From the IMG/VR virus record IMGVR_UViG_3300030099_007681, positions 1 through 52,985 of that record: a DNA stretch of 52,985 nt. The stretch is one strand, 5' to 3'. The notes beneath the pieces were generated by a model. It worked only from the letters and a program-made list of their open reading frames with translations, made no database searches and was not told where the DNA came from. The stretch is from a virus. A program made the position numbers and the translations under genes. Shown piece after piece: positions 23,990-33,030 of the stretch. The first letter of the stretch is position 1. Each line of letters starts with the position of its first letter.

Positions 23990-26959
23990 ATGTCAGTTAA
24001 AAGTTTTAAGTTTGTATCTCCCGGAGTGTTTATCAACGAGATTGATAATTCGTTCCGTCCCAGATCTTCTCAGGAAATTGGTCCTGTGGTCATTGGCCGC
24101 TCCACTAGAGGTTTAGCATTACAGCCAATTAAGGTTCAATCCTACTCAGAATTTGTTGAGGTTTTTGGCGAAACAGTGCCAGGAGGTGCAGGCGACGACG
24201 TTGCTCGTAATGGTAATTTTACCTCCCCAATGTATGGAACATATGCTTCCAAAGCTTTCTTGGCAGCTAATGTTGCCCCTCTTACTTATATTAGATTATT
24301 GGGTGCTGAACACCCACAAGCAGATTCAGACGGCAAGGCCGGCTGGGACACAACAAACGCACCAAATGCAACTGAAGTTAAGTCCAATGGTGGTGCATAT
24401 GGATTGTTTGTTTTTCCTAATTTTACATTTTCCACCGGAAATAGCACCGATGGCGTCAACGTCACCGCACCGACTGGCAACGGGCACTTAGCTGCAATTT
24501 GGTATTGCAACTCAGGATCACAAATTCAGCTGTCGGGAGTTTTTGCTAACGAAGAAGAGCCCCAGTCGCTCGATGGCCAAGAGCCTCATCACGGTTTAGG
24601 TGTTGGTAAACTTTTGAAAGTTGACACCGACAATTTATTTAAAGTTAAAATTGCAACCGCTGGTGGCACTTATGATGAAGTAATTAAATTTGGATTCGAT
24701 GACAATTTAGATTCCTACATTAGAGATAAATTTAATACAAATCCATCTTTAACAAGCACCGCTGGTACATATTATAATTCTGCTGCTCACAAACCCTATT
24801 GGCTTGGTGAAACGTTTGAACAATTCTTAAGAGATAATAGTGTAGTTGCTCCAGGTAATACTGGTTTGTATGGTGCGATTTATCCTCTTACTCTTTCGGG
24901 TTCAACCACAATTGGTCCTCACGAAAGACGACTTCCATCGCAAGAAGCTAGAGCCGGCTGGTTTATCGGCCAAGACTTAACTCTTAATCATGACGACTTT
25001 GATGCCGCGCTACAACAAAAACTTTTCCGCCTGATCGGCCGCGGTCATGGTGAATGGTTGCAGAAAAATTGCAAGGTTTCAATTGAAAAAATTAGGCAAT
25101 CTAAAACAACCACATCCGACTACGGGACATTCTCTGTTGTTATTAGGCAGCTTCAAGACACTGACAATAAAGTAATTGTTTTAGAACGCTTCGATAATTG
25201 TACTCTTGATCCAACGTCTCCAAATTATATTGCACGCAAGATTGGTGATGTATATCATGAGTGGAACAACCAAGAGCGCCAGTTAAAGCGTTACGGCTCC
25301 TACCCAAATCAATCGAAATATGTTTACGTTGACATGAACACAGAAGTTGATTCTGGTGTCACCAATGCTAAATTGCTTCCATTTGGGTACTTCGGACCTC
25401 CAAGGTATGCCACAGTTAATTTTGTTAGTAGTTCTGGCACCCCCACAAAACCACCAACCGCGGGCATGATTGGTCTGACTTCAGGAGCGTTTGGCAGCTG
25501 TCTTGAACAGCCGGTTGCTCAACGTTTAAGCGGTCAGTTCCCATTTCTTGCTGTATCGTTGACCTCATCAGCAACATCCGCATCCTTTGTGTTCCCAACA
25601 GACAGATTACGCAACAAAGGATCAGATGGCGGACTTTCAGATCAATTAAATGCGTATTATGGTTTCTCTAACACACGTACAGCAGCCAGCAGCCGTCATG
25701 ATGATAGTGTTGCAGACATGCATGCAATGTTAGATGATCGTCTTGGCCAAAGTGTTGATCCAACCTCGTCCCCACCAACCGGCGTACAGGGATTTGGCTA
25801 TGTGTTCACCCTTAATGACATTAAGGCAACAACCAGTGGTGCAAATAACTTGTTTTTCTATGAATCTGGCTCATATAAGAATAACACATCATTTTCAAAA
25901 GATTCTTATGAAACTTTACTAAATGCACGAGTTAATAGATTTACCGCGCCATTCCACAGTGGTTATGATGGACTAAACGTTAAGGTTCCAGATCCGTTCG
26001 CAAATACACTAATGGATTCTAGTACGACCGAAACTAACAGTTCTGCTCATTTTACTGTCAAAAGGGCAATTGACACAGTTGCTGACCCAGAATCAGTTGA
26101 CATGAATTTGTTAACAGTGCCTGGACTTACCGCTGATGCATTAACAGTGCATGCAACGAATGTGTGTGAAGATAGAGGCGATGCCATGGCCCTTATTGAT
26201 TTGCCAGGTGTTTATAGTCCAAATCATGAATCCTATAGCTCTACATTTTCTGGAAGACTTGGTTCCGGCGCTGAAAGCGTTGCAAATACTCTTAAAAATA
26301 GAAGACTTGACACATCTTATGGTGCCACCTTTTATCCATGGGTGCAAACTCTTGATGAAACAACAAGCCAACTGGTTTGGATTCCACCAAGTGTCGCAAT
26401 GTTGGGTGTACTAGCCTCTTCTCAAGCACGCTCACACCTGTGGTTTGCGCCGGCTGGATTCAACCGCGGAGGCCTTTCTGACGGGGCAGCTGGAATTCCA
26501 ATTACCAGTGTTACTGAAAAACTTACTTCTAAAGATCGCGATACGCTCTACGATGCTAAGATTAATCCTATCGCCTCATTCCCATCTACCGGGCTTGTGG
26601 TATTTGGACAGAAAACGCTCCAAGAGAGAGCATCTGCCCTTGATAGAATTAATGTTCGCAGACTGGTTATTTTCTTAAAGAAACAAATTTCAATCTTGTC
26701 AACACAAGTGCTGTTTGAACAGAATGTTCAGACAACTTGGAACCGCTTTAAGGGTCTTGTTGAGCCATTCTTAGCCAATGTAAAGGTTCAGTTTGGTATT
26801 ACAGATTATCGTTTGATTCTTGATGAAACAACTACGACCCCTGACTTGGTTGATCAAAACATATTATATGCTAAGATTATGATCAAGCCAGCGCGCGCCA
26901 TTGAATACATTGCAATTGATTTTGTAGTAGCTTCCTCTGGTGCATCATTTGAAGACTAA
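23990..26959 (+). CDS. 18: Tail sheath protein (T4 gp18-like), enlarged
   Basis: A 989-residue contractile sheath subunit, about 330 residues longer than T4 gp18 (659). The N-terminus is typical (FVSPGVFINEIDNSFRPRSS, then IGPVVIGRSTRGLALQP, about residues 8-45). The C-terminal core is also typical: LDRINVRRLVIFLKKQISIL (about 883-902), FKGLVEPFLANVKVQFGITD (about 923-942) and AIEYIAIDFVVASSG at the end. The extra length lies in the middle (roughly 120-700), where variable surface-exposed insertion domains sit in other sheaths. It has a GAGGG site and an upstream late-type element. It drives tail contraction around the gp19 tube. Confidence 0.93.
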   Translation: MSVKSFKFVSPGVFINEIDNSFRPRSSQEIGPVVIGRSTRGLALQPIKVQSYSEFVEVFGETVPGGAGDDVARNGNFTSPMYGTYASKAFLAANVAPLTYIRLLGAEHPQADSDGKAGWDTTNAPNATEVKSNGGAYGLFVFPNFTFSTGNSTDGVNVTAPTGNGHLAAIWYCNSGSQIQLSGVFANEEEPQSLDGQEPHHGLGVGKLLKVDTDNLFKVKIATAGGTYDEVIKFGFDDNLDSYIRDKFNTNPSLTSTAGTYYNSAAHKPYWLGETFEQFLRDNSVVAPGNTGLYGAIYPLTLSGSTTIGPHERRLPSQEARAGWFIGQDLTLNHDDFDAALQQKLFRLIGRGHGEWLQKNCKVSIEKIRQSKTTTSDYGTFSVVIRQLQDTDNKVIVLERFDNCTLDPTSPNYIARKIGDVYHEWNNQERQLKRYGSYPNQSKYVYVDMNTEVDSGVTNAKLLPFGYFGPPRYATVNFVSSSGTPTKPPTAGMIGLTSGAFGSCLEQPVAQRLSGQFPFLAVSLTSSATSASFVFPTDRLRNKGSDGGLSDQLNAYYGFSNTRTAASSRHDDSVADMHAMLDDRLGQSVDPTSSPPTGVQGFGYVFTLNDIKATTSGANNLFFYESGSYKNNTSFSKDSYETLLNARVNRFTAPFHSGYDGLNVKVPDPFANTLMDSSTTETNSSAHFTVKRAIDTVADPESVDMNLLTVPGLTADALTVHATNVCEDRGDAMALIDLPGVYSPNHESYSSTFSGRLGSGAESVANTLKNRRLDTSYGATFYPWVQTLDETTSQLVWIPPSVAMLGVLASSQARSHLWFAPAGFNRGGLSDGAAGIPITSVTEKLTSKDRDTLYDAKINPIASFPSTGLVVFGQKTLQERASALDRINVRRLVIFLKKQISILSTQVLFEQNVQTTWNRFKGLVEPFLANVKVQFGITDYRLILDETTTTPDLVDQNILYAKIMIKPARAIEYIAIDFVVASSGASFED

Positions 26960-26988
26960 TAAAGTCGCGGCTCTTTTCAGACCGTGCA

Positions 26989-26997
26989 ACTATATAT
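26989..26997 (+). promoter_or_regulatory. Putative late promoter element (ACTATATAT)
   Basis: One mismatch to ACTATTTAT, 26 bases before the tail-tube ATG at 27024, within the 64-base gap after the sheath gene. Confidence 0.45.
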
Positions 26998-27023
26998 TAT
27001 AGATTAACAGGAGAACCCCAACA

Positions 27024-27614
27024 ATGGCATTTTGGTCAGAAAATTACGGTGACGGCACCGGGCTAAAGGATCCGAAAAGAAACTTTAGATTTAAGGTTGA
27101 ATTTCAAGGAATTCAAGGCGCGCAAGGGCCTATGCTTTGGTATGCGAAAACCGCTACAAAGCCATCATTTGCAATTTCTGCTGCAGAGCACAAGTATCTA
27201 AATCATACGTTTTACTACCCAGGTTCCGTTACATGGAATGATGTGACGATCACCATGGTTGACCCATCTGATCCTGACATGGCTTCTACGCTAGCGGCCA
27301 TAGTTCAAGATGGGGGGTATAAGCCGCCTAACGATCCAACTGATCTTCAAAGTATATCTAAAGCATCTGCAGTGGCTTCTCTTGGTGCAGTTACCATTTC
27401 TCAACTTGATAGTGATGGTAACGAGCTTGAGACATGGACTCTTTGGAACGCTTTTATTATTGATGTTAAATTTGGCGACTCACTTGCTTATGGTGATGAA
27501 AACTTAACAGAACTTTCAGTTACTCTTAAGTATGACTGGGCAAGAATCAATGTTACTAACAACGGTTCTATTAATACGCTTAGTCAAGGAAAGAAAGAAT
27601 TCTTTAGAACATAA
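27024..27614 (+). CDS. 19: Tail tube protein (T4 gp19-like)
   Basis: A 196-residue tail tube subunit, close in length to T4 gp19 (163) with a small extension. Recognisable segments are LKDPKRNFRFKVEFQGIQG (about residues 14-32), LWYAKTATKPSFAISAAEHK (about 38-57), the beta hairpin FYYPGSVTWNDVTITMVDPS (about 63-82), and the C-terminal LTELSVTLKYDWARIN. The K-P-S-F before the hairpin is common in this family. It has an AGGAG site and follows the sheath gene, as in T4. It polymerises into the inner tube through which DNA passes. Confidence 0.92.
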   Translation: MAFWSENYGDGTGLKDPKRNFRFKVEFQGIQGAQGPMLWYAKTATKPSFAISAAEHKYLNHTFYYPGSVTWNDVTITMVDPSDPDMASTLAAIVQDGGYKPPNDPTDLQSISKASAVASLGAVTISQLDSDGNELETWTLWNAFIIDVKFGDSLAYGDENLTELSVTLKYDWARINVTNNGSINTLSQGKKEFFRT

Positions 27615-27638
27615 TATAATTTAAAATAGAGGTGTATA

Positions 27639-28505
27639 TTGTCACGTAATAAAGATCGGCTGGGCCTCGGTGATACCACTCCCGAAAACACCGCAGTTCC
27701 GCCACAAGTCATGACACAAGGAGGGGAAGAAAACCCATTTTCTTTTGTCATACCAACTGAGTTTGTAGAACTCCCGTCAAAAGGTTTGTTTTATCCACCA
27801 AACCACCCGCTTCATAATCAAGAAACAATTGAAATTAAGCAAATGACGGCAAAAGAAGAGGATATCCTTACTTCAAGATCCTTGCTTAAAAAGGGAGTTG
27901 CAATTGAACGCGTTATTTCCAGCGTTATAATGGATAAAAGAATTAAGCCCGCAACGCTGCTGGTTGGTGATAGAAATGCCATTATCATTGCTGCAAGAAT
28001 TTCAGGCTACGGAAGTGATTACGCTACAAAAATAACATGCCCTGCTTGTAGTGCTGCATCAGAACAATCTTTTAATTTGTCAGAGCTTGAAATTTACTAT
28101 GGACAGAGTTTATTGCCTGAAGAAGCAACTCAAAACGAAAACGGCACATTTACAACCATCCTTCCAAATACCAAAGTAGAAGTAAACTTTCGTTTGTTAA
28201 ATGGCATGGATGAAAGATCACTGGTTGACCAAGTAGAAAACGCGCGCAAGCGTAAGTTAGATGAAAATGCTGTCACTAGACAACTAAAACACATTATTGT
28301 TGCGGTTAACGGTAACACAGAACAGAAAAACATTAACTATGTTGTTGATAATATGCCAACAAGTGATTCTCGTCATTTGAGAATGGTTTATAAATTAGCT
28401 ACCCCTAATGTTGATATGATTCAAGATTTTGAGTGTACAGAGTGCGGGTTTGAACAAACAATGGAGGTGCCGCTCACCGCGGACTTTTTTTGGCCTGACC
28501 GGTGA
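27639..28505 (+). CDS. 26: Baseplate hub assembly protein (T4 gp26-like) with zinc ribbon
   Basis: A 288-residue protein starting with TTG at 27639 behind AGAGGTG; no in-frame ATG fits better. Core features are FVIPTEFVELPSKGLFYPPN (about residues 33-52) followed by IEIKQMTAKEEDILTS (about 63-78), which is diagnostic of the gp26 family. A CPAC (about 132) and a CTEC (about 267) form a probable zinc site. It is longer than T4 gp26 (208). A run of seven T residues lies just before its stop (28485-28491). The product is thought to help assemble the baseplate hub. Position between tube and tape measure fits. Confidence 0.75.
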   Translation: MSRNKDRLGLGDTTPENTAVPPQVMTQGGEENPFSFVIPTEFVELPSKGLFYPPNHPLHNQETIEIKQMTAKEEDILTSRSLLKKGVAIERVISSVIMDKRIKPATLLVGDRNAIIIAARISGYGSDYATKITCPACSAASEQSFNLSELEIYYGQSLLPEEATQNENGTFTTILPNTKVEVNFRLLNGMDERSLVDQVENARKRKLDENAVTRQLKHIIVAVNGNTEQKNINYVVDNMPTSDSRHLRMVYKLATPNVDMIQDFECTECGFEQTMEVPLTADFFWPDR

Positions 28506-28509
28506 GTAT

Positions 28510-28743
28510 ATGGAAAACGTATATGAGCAGTTTTTCTTCTTGAAATACAGTGGGGGCTGGTCGTTTACTGAAGCATATAATTTACCCGTTGGTTTGCGCG
28601 ACTGGTTTGTTAAAAGATTAATAAAACAGTTAGAAGCAGAAAAAGAGGCCATCGAAAAAGCCTCAAAGGGTGGCGGCTCAAATAGTCAAACTCTAACGCC
28701 CCACAATCAACCCGCGCCACCATCTTCCTTAAAGACAGGCTAA
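28510..28743 (+). CDS. Small protein between hub-assembly and tape-measure genes, putative tail chaperone
   Basis: A 77-residue protein. The ATG at 28510 is four bases after the previous stop; the frame is open further upstream to 28429, inside the gp26-like gene. The sequence MENVYEQFFFLKYSGGWSFT, then EAYNLPVGLRDWFVKRLIKQ and a charged helix, resembles small proteins that precede tape-measure genes in marine myophages (aromatic start, Y-N-x-P-x-x-x-R motif). Tape-measure chaperones usually occupy this slot. The C-terminal 25 residues are polar and disordered and end on the left arm of a terminator. Function is inferred from position and motif. Confidence 0.55.
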   Translation: MENVYEQFFFLKYSGGWSFTEAYNLPVGLRDWFVKRLIKQLEAEKEAIEKASKGGGSNSQTLTPHNQPAPPSSLKTG

Positions 28744-28755
28744 TTGCCTGTCTTT
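28731..28755 (+). terminator. Rho-independent terminator overlapping the end of the small tail gene
   Basis: AAAGACAGGC (28731-28740) pairs perfectly with GCCTGTCTTT (28746-28755) around TAATT, followed by TTGTTTG. The stop codon of the 28510 gene lies in the loop. Confidence 0.88.
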
Positions 28756-28766
28756 TTGTTTGTAAT

Positions 28767-28775
28767 ACTAATTAT
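28767..28775 (+). promoter_or_regulatory. Putative late promoter element (ACTAATTAT)
   Basis: One mismatch to ACTATTTAT, 23 bases before the tape-measure GTG at 28799 and directly after a terminator, so a promoter is expected here. Confidence 0.45.
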
Positions 28776-28798
28776 AGATGTAAAAGTGAGGGCTATAC

Positions 28799-31444
28799 GT
28801 GTCCGAAAAATTATCAGATGTTCAAAAACTAATACAACTGAAAAAAGATCTTCTCAAAATCACGATTGCTGGTGAAGAGGCAGAAGGTCGCCTTGCTCGC
28901 AAATTTGAGAGACAAAGAGTAACTCTTGAGAAAGAAGTTGAACAATTAACAGCCCGCACAAAAGCTATTGCAGTGGCTGCTGATCGAGCGGCGGAAGCTA
29001 ATGAAAATGAGATAAGAGCTATTCAACAAAGAATTGATGCATCAACAAGCTTAAATGAAAAACTTGCGGCTCAACAAATTATGAATGAAGCTCTAGAAGA
29101 GCAATTGGCAAACCAAATAGAAGCTGCTAAAGCACAAGCTGCCGCTACTGATGATGCTGCGAAAGCTGCAGAATTAAGAAAAAAAGCTCTTGATCTTGAA
29201 GACGAGCTAGAAAAATCTCAAGAAATTACCAAAGAACTTAAAGAACAAAGAAAAGTAATGAAAGACTTTGGTGGCGGCAAGTTTGGTGCGTTTGTGGCGC
29301 GCCTCTCTAAAATTAATTTTAAAGAATTAGGCTCCCAGCTTTCACCTGTAACAGGAGCGTTTGATAAATTATTTTCTGCTGCACAGAAAACTTTATTTGA
29401 ATTTGATAGTTTGACACAAGGTTTTGAGCGTCAAATGCAACTTGGTCAAGAATATCAAAATTCAATAGACGAACAATTTAAATCATTAGTCCAATATGGT
29501 ACTAGTATTGAGGATGCTACTGAAGTTCAAAAAGAATTTGCTACTACATTTACTGATTTTACTATGCTAGCAAAAAATCAAAGAGATATTATTACTGAAA
29601 ACGCTCTTGTGTTGGCGGAACTTGGTGTTGCACAAGCTGATTTTTCTCAAGGCGTGCAGAATTCGACTAAGTTTTTTGCACAGTCTGCAGGTCAAGCCGT
29701 GATAGTCCAAAGAGAGCTTATGGAAACAGCCCGCGCACTTGGTCGTGAACCGGGCGCATTAGCAGAAGAATTTGCAAAAGCTGGCCCCATGCTAGCTAAA
29801 TTTGGTGACGAAGGTATTAAATCATTCAAAGAATTATCAAGAATTTCTAAGATTACTGGAATGGAGTTGGGCAAAATTCTTGATTTAACAAACAAATTTG
29901 ATACTTTTGAAGACGCCGCCACAATGACCGGACAACTAAATGCTGCTTTAGGTGGCAATTTTGTCAATGCTATGGACATGATGATGGCAACAGATCCAGC
30001 AGAGCGTTTTACAATGGTCAGGGATGCCATTGAAAGCGCGGGCCTGTCATTTGATGAAATGTCTTATTATCAAAAACAATTTTATACTGAATCTCTTGGA
30101 TTGGGTGATGTTGGTGATTTGGCTCTTATGCTTTCTGGCAACATGGATATGCTAACTGGCTCAACAAATAAAAGCGCTGCTGCTTTAATTGAAGAAAAAC
30201 AAAGAGCACTTGAGGTTCAAAGCGCACAAGAAAAAATGCAAATTACATTGCAAAAATTAGTTGCTGAAGGAACAAAATTCAAAACACAATTGCAAGCTAT
30301 CGCTGATCTTGTAGTAAAATTCGGTGAAAAGATAGGTACAATAATACCAGCACTTATAAAATATAAATTTGTAATGGTGGCTTTAACTGCTGTAACCAAA
30401 TTAAATGCAGCCGCGAATGCCTTTAATATGAAAGGCATGACGAGAACGGTGTTTGTAATTGGAGGTCTAGCCACAGTTCTCTTCCTTCTTGCTAAGGCAC
30501 TGATGATTGCCTCGCCATCAAAAGTTGTTTTAGCGATGTTTGGTTTGGCCGCGGCTTTGTTCGCTGTTAGTAAAGCCGGCCCAAAAGCCGCACCCGGCAT
30601 ACAAGCCGTTAATGCGCCGCTTATGCAGATGGCTGTGGCAATTTTCATAGCCTCTACAGCCCTTGCAGGATTAGCAATTGCATTTAGTGCTCTTTCACTT
30701 GAGCAAATGGCTGGAATGGCACTTGTATTAGGTACAATTGCTGTCTCTGCATATTTCTTGGCTCCCGCGCTTGGCGCGCTATCTGCTGGTTTGGTTGCAC
30801 TTGGTGCAGCAGGTGTTACAGCAGCCCCAGGCTTGTTAGTAGTGGGGCTCTTTATAGCATCATTGGCGGGTTCAATATTTGTTGCAGCCGCAGGTGTAGG
30901 ATTAATGGCCACAGGAATAGCTCTTATGTTTGATTCCATTACTATTGAAAAGGCAACAGCATTTGGTGCATTAGTGGGAGCGTTATCAATTGGTGGGCCT
31001 TTCTTGCTTATGGCTGGTGCTGGATTCGCTGCAATCGGAGCTGGAATGATGTTGTTTGGCTTGGCTCTCAGATTTATCGCAACAAAAGATTTAGAGGCAA
31101 TTGCCACATTTGCGACTGGTCTTTCGCAAATTGATGTTAGTAGTATTGAGGCTCTTGTTGATGCAATAAGGGCAATTGCAGATGCAATGAATGAGATACC
31201 TGTAAAAAAATCAATTGCATTCACCCAAACAATGACGACAACAGCAATTGCAGCCAGGACAGCTAATACCGCAGGTGCCCGGGCAGCGATGGGCTTAACT
31301 CGCACAACTGGCGCCACCAGCGGAACGATAAAAACAGAAGTTGCAGGCCAAGTAGAAGTTAAATTTAATACTGCACTATTTGAAAAAGAAGTAATTAACA
31401 TAGTGCAAAAAAATAAAAGAAAAATTGCTCAGATTATAACTTAA
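28799..31444 (+). CDS. Tape measure protein
   Basis: An 881-residue protein starting with GTG at 28799 after GTGAGGG. The N-terminal 160 residues are a highly charged coiled coil (AEGRLARKFERQRVTLEKEV and following). Residues about 160-510 are helical, with FGGGKFGAFVARLSKINFKE near 160. About residues 510-780 contain a series of long hydrophobic Ala/Gly-rich segments (for example VLAMFGLAAALFAVSKAGP), and the C-terminus is basic. This layout is that of tape measure proteins, which set tail length and form a membrane channel for DNA entry. It is longer than T4 gp29 (590). A long antisense frame here is a shadow. Confidence 0.85.
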   Translation: MSEKLSDVQKLIQLKKDLLKITIAGEEAEGRLARKFERQRVTLEKEVEQLTARTKAIAVAADRAAEANENEIRAIQQRIDASTSLNEKLAAQQIMNEALEEQLANQIEAAKAQAAATDDAAKAAELRKKALDLEDELEKSQEITKELKEQRKVMKDFGGGKFGAFVARLSKINFKELGSQLSPVTGAFDKLFSAAQKTLFEFDSLTQGFERQMQLGQEYQNSIDEQFKSLVQYGTSIEDATEVQKEFATTFTDFTMLAKNQRDIITENALVLAELGVAQADFSQGVQNSTKFFAQSAGQAVIVQRELMETARALGREPGALAEEFAKAGPMLAKFGDEGIKSFKELSRISKITGMELGKILDLTNKFDTFEDAATMTGQLNAALGGNFVNAMDMMMATDPAERFTMVRDAIESAGLSFDEMSYYQKQFYTESLGLGDVGDLALMLSGNMDMLTGSTNKSAAALIEEKQRALEVQSAQEKMQITLQKLVAEGTKFKTQLQAIADLVVKFGEKIGTIIPALIKYKFVMVALTAVTKLNAAANAFNMKGMTRTVFVIGGLATVLFLLAKALMIASPSKVVLAMFGLAAALFAVSKAGPKAAPGIQAVNAPLMQMAVAIFIASTALAGLAIAFSALSLEQMAGMALVLGTIAVSAYFLAPALGALSAGLVALGAAGVTAAPGLLVVGLFIASLAGSIFVAAAGVGLMATGIALMFDSITIEKATAFGALVGALSIGGPFLLMAGAGFAAIGAGMMLFGLALRFIATKDLEAIATFATGLSQIDVSSIEALVDAIRAIADAMNEIPVKKSIAFTQTMTTTAIAARTANTAGARAAMGLTRTTGATSGTIKTEVAGQVEVKFNTALFEKEVINIVQKNKRKIAQIIT

Positions 31445-31455
31445 GGAATTATTAA

Positions 31456-32673
31456 ATGGCAGACAAATTCGATAAAAACCCTCTGTATTACAATGTCAAT
31501 AAAATTGGCACTATGCGTATTCGTGAGGGCCACTTAGAAGAAATAGAGGACAACGCTGTCCTTGAACAGTTCACACCGGAGGGCTCGCCCAGGCCAATAA
31601 AAAATGTATTTTTTGCCGATGGTAGTGACTCATTGGCAAATAGGGGATTTGTTGTTTCATTTCAGCATGTTGCGTCAGGCAAGTTTGTTCATTTTAAATC
31701 TTTTATTACAGCGTTTAACGAATCTTACAATTCTGATTGGAACTCAGAGCCTGTTTATGGAAGAACTGACCCCATTAAAATGTTTAAACAAACTACAAGG
31801 TCCATGACGCTAGGTCTTATTATACCGGCCGCATCTGAAGGAGAAGGTTTTGAAAATCTTGGTAAATTGCAAGATTTCCTATCTTTTTTATATCCAACGT
31901 ATACTGATGTGGATAATGCATTAACCATATCCCAATCACCTCTAATTAGAATGAGGGTTATGAATTTAATAAGAAAAACACAATATGGCCAACCCGACAC
32001 ACGCACCGAAAAGCAAAAAACCGAAGGAGTGCCACCAGCGAATACTTTTAAATCTTTAAAGGATGGCGATTCCAATTCTGGAACTACAAATCTTAGTCAG
32101 GCCGGCGCATCTGAAGGATTACTGGGTCATATTTCTAATGTTGCAATTAATCATAATTTAGAGAATAACGATGTAGGCTCCTTTATACTTTCAGATGGTG
32201 TCATAATTCCAAAAGCTGTTGAACTCACAGTAGATTTTCAAGTTTTACACGAAAGAAAATTAGGCTGGCAAAATGGAAACTTTAGTGATCAATTATTCCC
32301 ATACGGAATTGATTTGTCTAAAACAAAAGTGAGAACAGAGCAACAAATTATAAACGAGCAGCTACGGCAAGCCAAAAGCGCTGTAGAAAGTATCATTGCG
32401 CGTAGAGCGGAGGAAGAAGCAAAAGAAGCTACAGAAGCACAAAGACAAAATGCTATTGCCGCAGGCTACCTTGTTGCAGATGGGGTTACTGCTGATGGCA
32501 GAATTAGGTATGCTCTTACCAAGCGTGGCGAACGCGCAGCAAAAAATAAAAGAGCCGAGGCTAAAAAGGATTTCAATCCTTTTAATGCTAGACCCTATCC
32601 AGATGAAGACGCAAAAGCAGAAGCAAATAAACTTGCAGAATTTTTAAGTAACACAGACAATTTCATAAGCTAA
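31456..32673 (+). CDS. Baseplate protein, probable tail-tube initiator/cap
   Basis: A 405-residue protein with AAGGA before its ATG. Residues about 65-150 (VVSFQHVASGKFVHFKSFIT, then AFNESYNSDWNSEPVYGRTD and TTRSMTLGLIIPAA) have the form seen in phage proteins with a tail-tube-like fold that join baseplate and tube, comparable in role to T4 gp48/gp54. KLQDFLSFLYPTY follows. The C-terminal 100 residues are a charged Ala/Glu/Lys-rich helix. The gene sits between tape measure and a gp53-like gene. The specific T4 equivalent cannot be fixed by eye. Confidence 0.6.
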   Translation: MADKFDKNPLYYNVNKIGTMRIREGHLEEIEDNAVLEQFTPEGSPRPIKNVFFADGSDSLANRGFVVSFQHVASGKFVHFKSFITAFNESYNSDWNSEPVYGRTDPIKMFKQTTRSMTLGLIIPAASEGEGFENLGKLQDFLSFLYPTYTDVDNALTISQSPLIRMRVMNLIRKTQYGQPDTRTEKQKTEGVPPANTFKSLKDGDSNSGTTNLSQAGASEGLLGHISNVAINHNLENNDVGSFILSDGVIIPKAVELTVDFQVLHERKLGWQNGNFSDQLFPYGIDLSKTKVRTEQQIINEQLRQAKSAVESIIARRAEEEAKEATEAQRQNAIAAGYLVADGVTADGRIRYALTKRGERAAKNKRAEAKKDFNPFNARPYPDEDAKAEANKLAEFLSNTDNFIS

Positions 32674-32685
32674 TAGGTAAAAATT

Positions 32686-33030
32686 ATGCCCACAAGATAT
32701 ACAAAATCAAGATTTTTAGAAAATGACTCAGAATTTTATAGATTTTTAAGAGAAAAACGCAATGGTGCAAAAAGCATCACACATATGTCTACGGTTATGC
32801 TGAAACACCCATCTTTGCTAGATAGGATTAATTTAAAAACCACTAGCCACATATGGAAATATGGTGACAGATTTTACAATTTAGCATACAAGTATTATAA
32901 TAATCCTGAATACTGGTGGATTATAGCTTGGTATAATGGGTTGCCCACCGAAGCAGATGTTAGAAGTGGTGATCCGCTGGTTATTCCTTTAAATATTGAA
33001 GATGTTCTAATAGCGCTCGGAGTATATTAA
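32686..33030 (+). CDS. 53: Baseplate wedge protein, gp53/LysM-like
   Basis: A 114-residue protein. The core HIWKYGDRFYNLAYKYYNNP (about residues 60-79), then EYWWIIAWYNGLPTEADVRSGDPLVIPLN, is a LysM-like module of the type in gp53 wedge proteins (D-R-x-x-N-L-A-x-K-Y-Y-x-x-P-x-x-W-W-x-I-A). It is shorter than T4 gp53 (196), so it is the minimal module plus a basic N-terminus. Its stop overlaps the start of the giant baseplate gene (TAATG), so the two are translationally coupled. It would link wedges around the hub. Confidence 0.7.
   Translation: MPTRYTKSRFLENDSEFYRFLREKRNGAKSITHMSTVMLKHPSLLDRINLKTTSHIWKYGDRFYNLAYKYYNNPEYWWIIAWYNGLPTEADVRSGDPLVIPLNIEDVLIALGVY

Noticed and set aside
26969-26984. 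GGCTCTTTTCAGACCG resembles GGCTCTTGTGAGACCG at 41652-41667 (14 of 16 bases)
   Set aside because: The two sites follow unrelated genes, have no shared secondary structure and only two copies were noticed; chance cannot be excluded.
30217-31401. A 394-codon open frame on the - strand opposite the tape measure gene
   Set aside because: It mirrors the Ala/Gly-rich hydrophobic part of the tape measure gene, lacks a ribosome site and would oppose all other genes. Low-complexity codons on the + strand explain the open antisense frame.
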